Part shown: positions 1 to 8,496 of the stretch, in pieces
Position numbering within the stretch: the first letter of the stretch is position 1
Layout of the letters: each line of letters opens with the position of its first letter
Assembly (NCBI RefSeq): GCF_004134865.1
Contig: NZ_SDPO01000003.1
Location: forward strand, 434,001-498,000
Direction: 5' to 3'
DNA length: 64,000 bases
Origin: Agromyces fucosus
Lineage (GTDB): Bacteria > Actinomycetota > Actinomycetes > Actinomycetales > Microbacteriaceae
Program-made: the position numbers and the translations under genes
Notes under the pieces: model-generated
What the model was told of the DNA's origin: nothing
What the model saw: only the letters and a program-made list of their open reading frames with translations
Database searches by the model: none

Positions 1-719
1 CGCACGAATGGGAGTCGCCGCACGATGTCCCTGTCGCTTCCTTCCAGTGTCCGAAAGTGCATGATCTTGTTGCGGAGTTGCGTCACCTCGCCGAGCGCGC
101 GGTTCAGAGTCGACCGGTCGTACTTCGTGTCGAGAGCCTTCCAAGCGCCATCAGTGGCAAAAACATTCGCGAGGTCGCCGAGAGTGAGAGACGCTGGGTC
201 GCCGCCGTACCCCTTCGCCGAATCCTGCAGCGCGCGCTGGACGTCGCCCTCCGTCACATGCCTTCCATCCACGAGCCGCTGAACGATGGCGCGGAGCAGC
301 TCTTCGATTTCCGATAGAAGAAGGTAGGGGCCTGCGATGTCGGCTAGTGCCTCGCCGAGGTCGGCGCTGGTGATGATGCCCGAGATGCTCCCATCGTCGT
401 TCACCACCAGCACGTAACCCTTCGCGTTAATCGATGCGATCGATGCCAACAAGTCGCCGTCGAGTTTCTTTTTCTCAACCGGCGTATCGATGCACTCAGC
501 GAGCTCTGCATGTGGATTCTTCAGCAATGCCCTTCCGATTGACTCCCAACTCACGACACCAATTGGACGGTTCCCGCGCATCACTGGAAGCTGCGAGAAG
601 CTGTGAAGCTCCATAAGCGTCCGAGCGCGGTTCAACGAATCCGATGCCTTTACTGTGATGACGGGGACGATCGAGGCGCTTGGGATGTAGTCGATTCGGA
701 GGCGAGTTGCTCGGGGCAT
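1..719 (-). CDS. CBS-domain protein with C-terminal HEPN-like domain (3' end cut by window edge)
   Basis: The minus strand is open from an ATG at 719 to the window edge, about 239 codons with no stop, so the C-terminus is missing. Residues about 8-65 and 70-130 read as two tandem CBS repeats, each ending in the usual beta-strand plus GVVSWESIGRAL or GIITSADLGEAL pattern. CBS pairs typically bind adenosine nucleotides. The rest is helical and carries LRNKIMHF, an RX4H motif (Arg-Asn-x3-His) of the type found in Swt1-like HEPN RNase domains. The gene follows brxL on the same strand after 219 bases and ends the BREX block. A nucleotide-sensing abortive-infection RNase is an inference; RNase activity is not shown by the sequence. 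Confidence 0.75.
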   Translation of the reverse strand, partial: MPRATRLRIDYIPSASIVPVITVKASDSLNRARTLMELHSFSQLPVMRGNRPIGVVSWESIGRALLKNPHAELAECIDTPVEKKKLDGDLLASIASINAKGYVLVVNDDGSISGIITSADLGEALADIAGPYLLLSEIEELLRAIVQRLVDGRHVTEGDVQRALQDSAKGYGGDPASLTLGDLANVFATDGAWKALDTKYDRSTLNRALGEVTQLRNKIMHFRTLEGSDRDIVRRLPFV

Positions 720-806
720 GCCCCCATATTCGCAGGTGGGAGCGGTGCCACATTGCAGCGGGGATTCCACGAGCTTCGATCGGGCGAGAGGCGAACGTGG
801 TGCCCC

Positions 807-847
807 TTATCGGCAAGAGCGCGCTCTAGGCGGGCCCCGCCCGATAA
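807..847. repeat. Nested inverted repeats between brxL and the CBS gene
   Basis: TTATCGG (807-813) pairs with CCGATAA (841-847). Between them are the 12-bp palindrome AGAGCGCGCTCT (816-827) and a GGCGGG/CCCGCC pair. The site lies about 95-130 bases past the brxL stop and 90 bases before the CBS-protein start. It could be the BREX operon terminator or a leader structure of the CBS gene; there is no clear U-tract to decide. The rest of 720-938 shows no gene. Confidence 0.35.
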
Positions 848-938
848 CAGCCACCCCCGAGGCTCTCGTGGCATAACGAAACCAGCTCAATCAACGTCCG
901 CGGAGATTCGAACGGGAAGCGTAACACCAGTTACTCGA

Positions 939-2987
939 TCAGTCGGCGAGCGACTTCACCAGTGCATCGACCGCATCCGAATAGAAGACGAACGACAGTT
1001 TCGTTGCGACTTCATCGCTGACGTCAAACAATTGCTTCCGTGCAGAGACGGGTAGTAGCAATGTCTCTGCGCCCTTCTCCATGGCGATCTCCGCGAGCTC
1101 GGCTGCGTTCATTACACTCTCGATGCCCCCACCGAGTGTGAGGTTTCCAATCGTGATTAGCCCACCCTTAATGCTGCGTTGAAGGAGTGAACTGCATAAT
1201 GCCAGCAGTACAGGGAGACCCAACGATCCGCCCGACTTCGAGGCATCGAGTGCGCGTACCTGCACATTGAACTCGTGTTCGCGCGGAGACTTATCGCCGA
1301 CGAGGCCGCGAGCCTGTGCGATGAGGTTCTGTTCTGCGACGTGAATGCTCTCGCGGAGAGCGGCGGGCGTTGGCCGGTTGACAATTCGTACGCCGCTGCC
1401 GGCAGTCTCCGTGACGTCGATCCGGTACAGGCCGGAGGGCTCGTCGCCGATGCCGGGAGTGATACCCCAAACCTGGCCTGGTGGCAGTGGGTCGAGGCCG
1501 ATCGTGTCGGGACTCTGCAACTCAGGGGTTACGACGAATTTCTCGATCCCCTCTTCGCCGACGCGATACCCGAACTGAGTGTTGCGGAACTCCGCGGAAC
1601 CGATGCGGCGCTGTTGCTCTTTCACGCGTCGCCGGCATTCCAGCGCCAGTTCTGCAGCCCAAGCGATGTCTTCATCCGCGATCTCGGTCTCTGGATTCGG
1701 ATACAACAGCTTCAGCAAGCCGTCGATTGTTTTGAAAACTGCGGTGGTATCGCGACCGCTGAGGGCATCCCCCAGATGGATTCGGCCTTGAATGAGCGAC
1801 AGACGGCTCTGTGAACGCAACTGCGACCAGCACTCTGAGAGAAAGTCGCTCACCAACCCAAAGTGACCCGTGAAGTAGGCAGGGTTGAGTTTCGGGACAT
1901 CCCAGCCCGGCAGGTAGGCGTGCAATCGATCCATGAAGGCCGTGTCGTCACGCATCTCCGGCGGCAACGGCGATAGCAGGTGTCCGACCCGCTGCTGGTG
2001 GGCGACATCGACATCGAAGTTACCGACCAGGACGATCGATCCGTCCGCACGGATGCTCTCGCGGCCACGGCTGAATTCGCCGGACTCCATGTACCCCTTC
2101 ATGATGTTCACACCGTCCTTCTGATCGAAGGAGACGCCAGAGATCTCGTCGAAGCACACGACGTCGTGCTGGGCCACAAGCCCGCGCTGTCCCGTCGAGT
2201 TGTTGACGAACATGCGGGCCACGGTCGCCTTGCCGCCCGAGATCAGGTGCGAGTGAGGTGAGACCTGCTGGAACAGGTGTGACTTGCCGGTGCCGCGTGG
2301 GCCCAGTTCGACCATGTTGTAGTTCTTCACGACAAACGGAATCATCCGCATCAACAGGATGTCCTGTTGGCGGTCCGTCAATTGCGATGGCTCGAAGCCA
2401 ACACTCCGGAGCAGCAGTTGTTTCCATTGCGATGTGGAGAAAGCGGCCCGGCCATGCGCCAGATCACCGAGTGCGGACTTCGTCGATAGTTGGATGGGAC
2501 GCAGACCGACGATTCCAAATGGCTTGCCTGACGACTCGCCAGCGATCGCTGCGTCATACTCCAAATCGATCTCGGCGTAGAAGCCGCCCGTCAGCATGCG
2601 CTCGTTGTTCGCGACGAGTGAATCGTCGATGCGCACGTCGGTCAACATGAGGCTCGGCAGTGTCGCTACGTACGCGTTCGCCTTTGGATCGAGCTTCGCT
2701 TGGATGAGGTCGATGAGCTTGATTGCGCCCTGCTCGCGAGCACGCGATTTGAAGAGCTCCTCCTCTCCTGCGCGCACCGTCCGGTCGCGCAGGAGACGCT
2801 CCACAATTGCGAGGCCTTCGGCGATTTCTTCTTCATCCGTCGTGGCGCAGTAGCGACCCAGGAGAAACTCGCCCACGTAGGTTGGAACAGGGTACGCGCC
2901 CTTGAATTTCTGAGCGAGGTCTTTTCGTACCATGAAGCCGTCGAAGGCGAGGGCTGCAGTGCGATCGAGGTCATCGAGCTCTTGCAT
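939..2987 (-). CDS. brxL: BREX protein BrxL, Lon-like AAA+ protein
   Basis: 682 aa, normal length for BrxL. The N-terminus (LDDLDRTAALAFDGFMVRKD, then VPTYVGEFLLGRYCAT) is the family signature. An AAA+ module follows, with Walker A GPRGTGKSH near residue 230 and Walker B VVCFDEISG near 277. The C-terminal 130 residues are Lon-protease-like, with the serine region KSGGSLG near 587. Where Lon has GG-x-K with the catalytic lysine, this protein reads GGGIES, so proteolysis is doubtful. In type 1 BREX, BrxL is needed for phage exclusion and has been described as a DNA-binding AAA+ ring. It is the last gene of the operon, 36 bases after pglZ. An AGAAGGGA stretch precedes the ATG. Confidence 0.93.
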   Translation of the reverse strand: MQELDDLDRTAALAFDGFMVRKDLAQKFKGAYPVPTYVGEFLLGRYCATTDEEEIAEGLAIVERLLRDRTVRAGEEELFKSRAREQGAIKLIDLIQAKLDPKANAYVATLPSLMLTDVRIDDSLVANNERMLTGGFYAEIDLEYDAAIAGESSGKPFGIVGLRPIQLSTKSALGDLAHGRAAFSTSQWKQLLLRSVGFEPSQLTDRQQDILLMRMIPFVVKNYNMVELGPRGTGKSHLFQQVSPHSHLISGGKATVARMFVNNSTGQRGLVAQHDVVCFDEISGVSFDQKDGVNIMKGYMESGEFSRGRESIRADGSIVLVGNFDVDVAHQQRVGHLLSPLPPEMRDDTAFMDRLHAYLPGWDVPKLNPAYFTGHFGLVSDFLSECWSQLRSQSRLSLIQGRIHLGDALSGRDTTAVFKTIDGLLKLLYPNPETEIADEDIAWAAELALECRRRVKEQQRRIGSAEFRNTQFGYRVGEEGIEKFVVTPELQSPDTIGLDPLPPGQVWGITPGIGDEPSGLYRIDVTETAGSGVRIVNRPTPAALRESIHVAEQNLIAQARGLVGDKSPREHEFNVQVRALDASKSGGSLGLPVLLALCSSLLQRSIKGGLITIGNLTLGGGIESVMNAAELAEIAMEKGAETLLLPVSARKQLFDVSDEVATKLSFVFYSDAVDALVKSLAD

Positions 2988-3023
2988 GTGGTCCCTTCTC
3001 TTGCGATGCGGAGCGCGTACTCA

Positions 3024-5279
3024 TCATCCTCCGATTGTGGTCGTCGTCTGGGCGATGACCACGCCCGCCGAATTGATGATCACGATGTGGGCGGAGGTGC
3101 CGAGGAGCGCATCATCCGCGACCAGCAGGGACGTCCCATCCGGTGCCCAAGGCTTCGGCGCGACGATTGATGTACCCGCATCAGCCGGCTTCAATCGCAT
3201 GTCGCTGAATAGATCGGGCGACAGCCCCTCACCGCTGATGCGACAGCGCATTCCCTTCCACGTCGCTTCTTCGATGCGCACGAAAGACGCAGGCGCAACC
3301 TTCCCTGCAATCAGATAAGGAATGATCGTCTCCTGAGGGCTAACCCCGCCGTGGTCATAGACTCTTCCGGACTCGAAAGCAGCGATTCCGCGGGGAATCG
3401 CGACACGGACCGACGGATCCCACGTCCAGGGAAACTCCGGTTGATCGATTCCTCCCGCGTGTGAGCCGAGTTGGGCACACCGAGACTTCTTGACAACGGT
3501 CTTTGCCATCTCGATCCCCACGACCGGAAGGCCACCCGGCATGAGAAGCCATCCGTGGTCCGTGACGACGTGAACGCGCGTCCATCCATGTTCAAGCAAT
3601 CCGTGGACACGGTCTGCAATCTCTGCGATTTCCCCGTCGAGGTGATCGGCCATCTTGAGATCGACCTTGTGACCGAGCGCGTCGAGGTCGGCGGCTTCTG
3701 TCCACCCCTTGCCGGTTGTGTCGCCGTGCTCGGTCGCAGCGAACGCGGTCACACCGTTGTTCGCCATGGCAGTACGCAGGTTGGCGGCATCCATCGACTT
3801 GCCACCGAGTTCAGGTACAAAGCCTGACCCACCGTGCGGATTCGACGCCAGTGGTGCAACTGCGGGCTTGCCGGACGACGTCATCGAGGGAAATGGTGAG
3901 AGCCTCGAACGAAGCTCAACTGCGGTTCCCATCTCAGCCAGGGTTCGTTCAAGGCGACGCCCGACGTCGTATCGAAGGCCGTCGACGAACAGCGCGCACT
4001 CGCCGACTCCGAGTTCGAGGCCTGTGTCAGAGAGGGTGCCTTCGTCAGCGAGCAGATCCTGCCACTTGCGTGCGCCGGCATCTGCCCAGTCCCTGTATGT
4101 CGCGCGGATGACGCCGCTGACGGCGGCCCGGCGGGGACCTTCCGGAACCGACGCGATCGCCGACAGCACGAGGTCGTCAACCGCTGATCCAGCCGTTACG
4201 TACCACTCGCGAAACTCCGCGACTGATTTTGGGGAAGCAGTCGACTTTGTCTGGTCGGCCAGCGTCGCAAGGTAACCAATCGCATTGGCCAGCGGGGTCT
4301 GCCGCAGTTGCGCCCAAATGGATGCCCTTCGGTCGGCGTGGGCCGCTTCCAGCGACGCGACCCTCGTGCGTACCTCGGAACTCGTGCCGAGGCTGGCGGC
4401 CGCGATCAAAGCGGTTGAGAGCTCGGCTTCGGCCGATTCATTGTCTTGCGGCCACGAATCAGGATGCAACGTGACGAACACGCTGTCCCGCGCTTGGCGT
4501 AGCCGAGCGAGGATGCGTGGGTAAGCCGAGGGCGCCTCGGAGAACCGAGCCCAAACCTGGGCCCACTTCGCCTCCCGTTCGCCGAGCCGGGCAACGGCCG
4601 TGAGTACACCGTCCTTTGCTGGATCGATACCGAATTCCTGCTTACAGGTGCCTGCGAACGCCTTCCATTTAGGGCCGCTCTGATCTTCGCCCTCCGAGTC
4701 CATCCACTTCAGGAGGGACTTGACAGGGTCCGGAACCAGGAGCGTGTTCAGGTAATCGGCATCGACGTACTTGCGGGCAACGAGGGACTCGAATGGAACA
4801 ATCGACAGTTCGGAGAGCGCAATCGAGAGCGCCTCCGCGGTGGCATCATCGGAGCTGACGCGGATGCCCGCGCTTCGAAGATATGAGACGGGCGTCCACT
4901 CCGAATCTCCGCTTGGCGACCACCAGACGCTTCGGAACTGCAATTCTGCAATCGGCCGGAGAGTCGGGGGACAGTCCTCCAGGGCTCGCAATGACGCGCG
5001 ATCAATCCCCGGCAGGTAAATGATCGTGGGATCTTTGTCATCGCCTGCTGTGACGGTCTTCGATCTGATCCACAGGGCGGGACCCTGCGACGACTCCGGG
5101 GAGAAATCGCCGAGAGTCAAGATATCCACGCCAGAATGTCGAAATAGCGACACAACGGGTCCCCACGATTGCGTGGGGTCGGGCCACAGGATCGCGGCGG
5201 GCGCATCTTCGTCGGCCGGGTTGAAGGCGCCAGCTGCTTTGACCGACTCGAGAACGAACTCTGCGAACGTCGCGGTCAT
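3024..5279 (-). CDS. pglZ: BREX protein PglZ (alkaline-phosphatase-superfamily fold)
   Basis: 751 aa. The PglZ domain is identified by ALFVDGLRYDVGRRLE near residue 430, VVTDHGWLLMPGG near 560 and YDHGGVSPQETIIPYL near 640; these Asp/His clusters correspond to the metal-binding core of the alkaline phosphatase superfamily. The N-terminal half is helical without a recognised catalytic motif. PglZ is found in every BREX subtype and its enzymatic role is unsettled. The start overlaps the pglX stop by 4 bases (ATGA), implying coupled translation. The length is slightly below that of enterobacterial PglZ, and no key segment appears missing. Confidence 0.93.
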   Translation of the reverse strand: MTATFAEFVLESVKAAGAFNPADEDAPAAILWPDPTQSWGPVVSLFRHSGVDILTLGDFSPESSQGPALWIRSKTVTAGDDKDPTIIYLPGIDRASLRALEDCPPTLRPIAELQFRSVWWSPSGDSEWTPVSYLRSAGIRVSSDDATAEALSIALSELSIVPFESLVARKYVDADYLNTLLVPDPVKSLLKWMDSEGEDQSGPKWKAFAGTCKQEFGIDPAKDGVLTAVARLGEREAKWAQVWARFSEAPSAYPRILARLRQARDSVFVTLHPDSWPQDNESAEAELSTALIAAASLGTSSEVRTRVASLEAAHADRRASIWAQLRQTPLANAIGYLATLADQTKSTASPKSVAEFREWYVTAGSAVDDLVLSAIASVPEGPRRAAVSGVIRATYRDWADAGARKWQDLLADEGTLSDTGLELGVGECALFVDGLRYDVGRRLERTLAEMGTAVELRSRLSPFPSMTSSGKPAVAPLASNPHGGSGFVPELGGKSMDAANLRTAMANNGVTAFAATEHGDTTGKGWTEAADLDALGHKVDLKMADHLDGEIAEIADRVHGLLEHGWTRVHVVTDHGWLLMPGGLPVVGIEMAKTVVKKSRCAQLGSHAGGIDQPEFPWTWDPSVRVAIPRGIAAFESGRVYDHGGVSPQETIIPYLIAGKVAPASFVRIEEATWKGMRCRISGEGLSPDLFSDMRLKPADAGTSIVAPKPWAPDGTSLLVADDALLGTSAHIVIINSAGVVIAQTTTTIGG

Positions 5280-8200
5280 TCGATCTCGCCGCGAGCTTGG
5301 TGCTTCTGGGTGTTGGTGTGGTGGAGGTTGTTATGGCGTTCGGTACCGTCGGGATTGGTGCCCCGGTCTTTGTTCCAGTTGATGGTGAATTTGGTGCGGA
5401 GGATGCCAGCTTCGACGAAGGGGCGGATGTTCATGCGGACGCCGTCGTCGAGGTCTGGGTCCCAGCCGATGGGCTGTTCGGCGAGACTCTTCCAGCGGAC
5501 GTAGATGTCGTACGGCGGTTCGCCTTCCAGGATCAGCTCGAGTTTGGTTCGGAGTTGTTCGGCGGCGGCGAGGCGGGCGGCGGCGCCGGGGATGTCGTTG
5601 CTGGCGTCGTCCTTCTGTTTCTGGATCCACCAGCCCAGGGTGGTGTAGGTGAGTTTTTCCAAGGTCTTCCGGTCGAGGCGGTGGTAATTGATCAGGGCGG
5701 AGAACCCGTCGGCGCGGCCGTCCCAGACTTGCCAGATGAACGGGCGGTTCTGGAACACCTTGGCGTGGTGTCTGAAGACGCCGTCCCGTAACCAGCCATC
5801 CAGGTCGCCGGGTTTGCCGCCAGCAGCGGTGAGGAGTTCGTCGAGTTTGCCGGTGGACCAGTCGGATCCGTATGCAGTCGCGAGGAGAGTGCGGAGCCGT
5901 TCCCCTGCGGATGCTTCCCCGGCGATCGGTTGAAGACACGCGATCCCGTCGGCGTCGGCGAGGGTGTCGAGAGTGTCAGGTTCCTGGTCGGGCCACGAGA
6001 ACCCGAGCAGCCGAGCGACCGCGACCTGCATCGGTTCCGTTGAACCGGTCACGACACCCTTGAACAACCACTGCGTCGGATCATCCGAGAACGGCTCGGG
6101 CAACCCAACCGGGAACCGCTCCGCTGCCACCCGGCGCCAGTAATCTGCATCGAAGGGCACCTTGAGCAGGGTCTGGTTTGTGATCTTTAGAGAGGTATCA
6201 ATCTCTCGCACTGCCTCAGAGAACGTTTCGGATGAACAATAGGCCCATATCGCAGGAAGGTCGGCGGGGTTCTTCGGCACAATCGCTGCGGTGTTGTTGT
6301 CCAACAGGTTGCCTTCGAATATCGTCGCGGAAAGCCGCCCAGTCTGCGAGATTGCCACCCCTCGAAGCCCAACAAAATTCAGACCTCTGATCCAAGCGCC
6401 TTCGCGGCCAGCGCCAAGACGTTCGGTAACCGACTTCATTAGCGCACCCCGCCCGTTGTCCCAGCGAAGAACGCCCTCCCGTCCACCGAACTCGATCAGT
6501 CCGCTGACCGTGCTCTGCTGGGGTTCCCAGCCGTTGTCGATTTGCCCTAGTTCCCAATGCATCCGACCAAAGCGGGGAATGTCGCCAGTGCAGATGCCCT
6601 GCGTTGACTCTGAGTGCTCCGACAGCTGCGGAAGGTTGCTGTGCTTTCGGAAGGCCACGCGCCCATCGGGGTTCTGGAGCTGGTCGAGTTGGTTGAAGGG
6701 CAAGACTGCAGCTGTACGCAGGTTCGACTCTTTTTGGGTTGGGGACGAAAACTCGCTGAGATCAAGCCCAAAGAAAGAATGCGAGGTCGATGGTTGATGA
6801 GTTGTATACAGGAACATGCAGACGTTGACAACTTCACCGCTGATGGCGCGGAAAGCGGCGGAACCGAGACGAACGAGAACGCCCAAAGTCATTGTGGCTA
6901 GGAAACTATTCCGGAACTTCTTGAAGCTCCCGAGGGAGAGCCAACTCTGGGGTGTTACTAGGCCTACCGATCCACCGACAACAGCAAGTTGCGCGGCCCG
7001 ACTCGTGAACGCCGTCGAGAGGTCGCCCTTTGCGTCGCCATAGCTCGTGCGGAGGTTGGCGCGAAGGAGTTCATCTTGTTGCCCGACATTCAGGTAGGGC
7101 GGGTTAGTGACGATGAGGGTGTAAGTGCGGGTGAGGAGTTCGGCGGCATGGGCGATGCCGGCGGCCGCGTGGCCGAATACGGCGGCGGCCCGGTCGGTGT
7201 GGTTTTCGTTAGTGAGGGCTTGGTCGAGTAGGGGGGAGACCGTGTCCCAGTCGACGGCGAAGAGATCGTCTTGTTCGGCGGCGCGGCGGGGGTCGATGAG
7301 GGAGCCGAGGGTGTCGGCGTCTTTGAAGAGTTCGTGCAGCCGAGTGAGGGCGGTTTCGAGTTTCAGGTCGCCGTCGGCAAGGACGGTCCACTCGTGCAGC
7401 GGGGCTTTGGCGGGGATGCCGGAGCAGGCCACATTCGGCACCGGCAGTTCCCGGTAGCCGCCTTGCTTCCAGGCCTCCAAGGCGATGTTGAACATGGCGA
7501 TCTGGGTGCAGCGTGGGTCCAGCTCCAGCGCGTACAGGTTCTCGCGGAGCACGGCGTCCTGCGCGTCAGCGGGAGAGAGCCCTTCGGCTTCGGCACGCAT
7601 CCGCCACAGCATCCCGAACGCAGCAACCAGGAAGTGCCCGGACCCGCAGCACGGGTCCATGACGGTGACCTGGTCGATGCTGGCAGGCCAACCGTCGAAT
7701 GACCCGGCGGCAGGGAACCCGCCCTCATCGAAACGGAGGTAGTCCCAGTCGGCGATCAGAGGAGAGTGCGGATGGCGGGCCGCCCACCAGGCGCCAAGGG
7801 AGTTCTCCAGCAGGAACCGCACCATGTAGTCCTCGGTGAACAACTGCGTCACCGGGGAGATGTCGGCGCTGCCGATCTTGCGGCCGGAATCATTGACGGC
7901 CTTCTTCTGCTTGGACTGCCAATACTGGTACACCCAGCCCAGAGCGTCGTTCGCAGTGAAGATCTCGGAGGGCAGACTGGTGACGATCTTCTCCAACGCC
8001 AACCGGTCCTCCGGCGCCAACCGGACCAGCACGGCGGGGTCGTCGAGGCGGAAGATGCCGGGCAGGATCTGCGACGCGAACCGGGCTGCGACCGACCAGC
8101 CGTCGGGCTCGCTTAACGAGGCGGCTAGGTCCTCACAGTCTTCCAGTGTGACCGGGGCCCCGTACGCGGGGTGCATGAGCAGGTTGTTCATCGCAAGGAA

Positions 8201-8485
8201 CCGGGCGAAGAGCAACCGATGCCACTGCTCGTATGCGACCTCCCCGATCAACAACGGGACGGCATCCTCGACCGCGCCACTGGTGCGCGGATCTCCCAAC
8301 TGGGTCGCCCGCGCCAACAGACCCTCCCGCAGGTCGATCTCGTCCGCCGTCAAGTACGCCGGCGACGCCGCATCCATCACACCAAGACGGGACAACGCCG
8401 CCGCTGCACCCGCCTCAGCGGCGGCACGACCATCACCCACGGCCCGCTCCAAGATCGAACGCAAACCCGACGACAACACCGACAT
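5276..8485 (-). CDS. pglX: BREX adenine-specific DNA methyltransferase PglX
   Basis: 1069 aa, class I SAM-dependent amino-methyltransferase. The SAM-binding motif MDPCCGSGHF lies near residues 275-285 and the catalytic motif IV NPPY near 463. The stretch DALGWVYQYWQSKQKK ... PVTQLFTEDYMVRFLL is characteristic of PglX. PglX marks a non-palindromic host site on one strand at an adenine and defines what BREX treats as self. Residues about 500-770 form the likely target-recognition region and are encoded by clearly AT-richer DNA than both flanks, suggesting a swapped specificity segment. An 11-base gap separates it from brxC upstream, and the 3' end overlaps pglZ by 4 bases. No frameshift is seen, so it is not in an obvious phase-off state. 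Confidence 0.93.
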   Translation of the reverse strand: MSVLSSGLRSILERAVGDGRAAAEAGAAAALSRLGVMDAASPAYLTADEIDLREGLLARATQLGDPRTSGAVEDAVPLLIGEVAYEQWHRLLFARFLAMNNLLMHPAYGAPVTLEDCEDLAASLSEPDGWSVAARFASQILPGIFRLDDPAVLVRLAPEDRLALEKIVTSLPSEIFTANDALGWVYQYWQSKQKKAVNDSGRKIGSADISPVTQLFTEDYMVRFLLENSLGAWWAARHPHSPLIADWDYLRFDEGGFPAAGSFDGWPASIDQVTVMDPCCGSGHFLVAAFGMLWRMRAEAEGLSPADAQDAVLRENLYALELDPRCTQIAMFNIALEAWKQGGYRELPVPNVACSGIPAKAPLHEWTVLADGDLKLETALTRLHELFKDADTLGSLIDPRRAAEQDDLFAVDWDTVSPLLDQALTNENHTDRAAAVFGHAAAGIAHAAELLTRTYTLIVTNPPYLNVGQQDELLRANLRTSYGDAKGDLSTAFTSRAAQLAVVGGSVGLVTPQSWLSLGSFKKFRNSFLATMTLGVLVRLGSAAFRAISGEVVNVCMFLYTTHQPSTSHSFFGLDLSEFSSPTQKESNLRTAAVLPFNQLDQLQNPDGRVAFRKHSNLPQLSEHSESTQGICTGDIPRFGRMHWELGQIDNGWEPQQSTVSGLIEFGGREGVLRWDNGRGALMKSVTERLGAGREGAWIRGLNFVGLRGVAISQTGRLSATIFEGNLLDNNTAAIVPKNPADLPAIWAYCSSETFSEAVREIDTSLKITNQTLLKVPFDADYWRRVAAERFPVGLPEPFSDDPTQWLFKGVVTGSTEPMQVAVARLLGFSWPDQEPDTLDTLADADGIACLQPIAGEASAGERLRTLLATAYGSDWSTGKLDELLTAAGGKPGDLDGWLRDGVFRHHAKVFQNRPFIWQVWDGRADGFSALINYHRLDRKTLEKLTYTTLGWWIQKQKDDASNDIPGAAARLAAAEQLRTKLELILEGEPPYDIYVRWKSLAEQPIGWDPDLDDGVRMNIRPFVEAGILRTKFTINWNKDRGTNPDGTERHNNLHHTNTQKHQARGEIE

Positions 8486-8496
8486 GCGGATACTCC

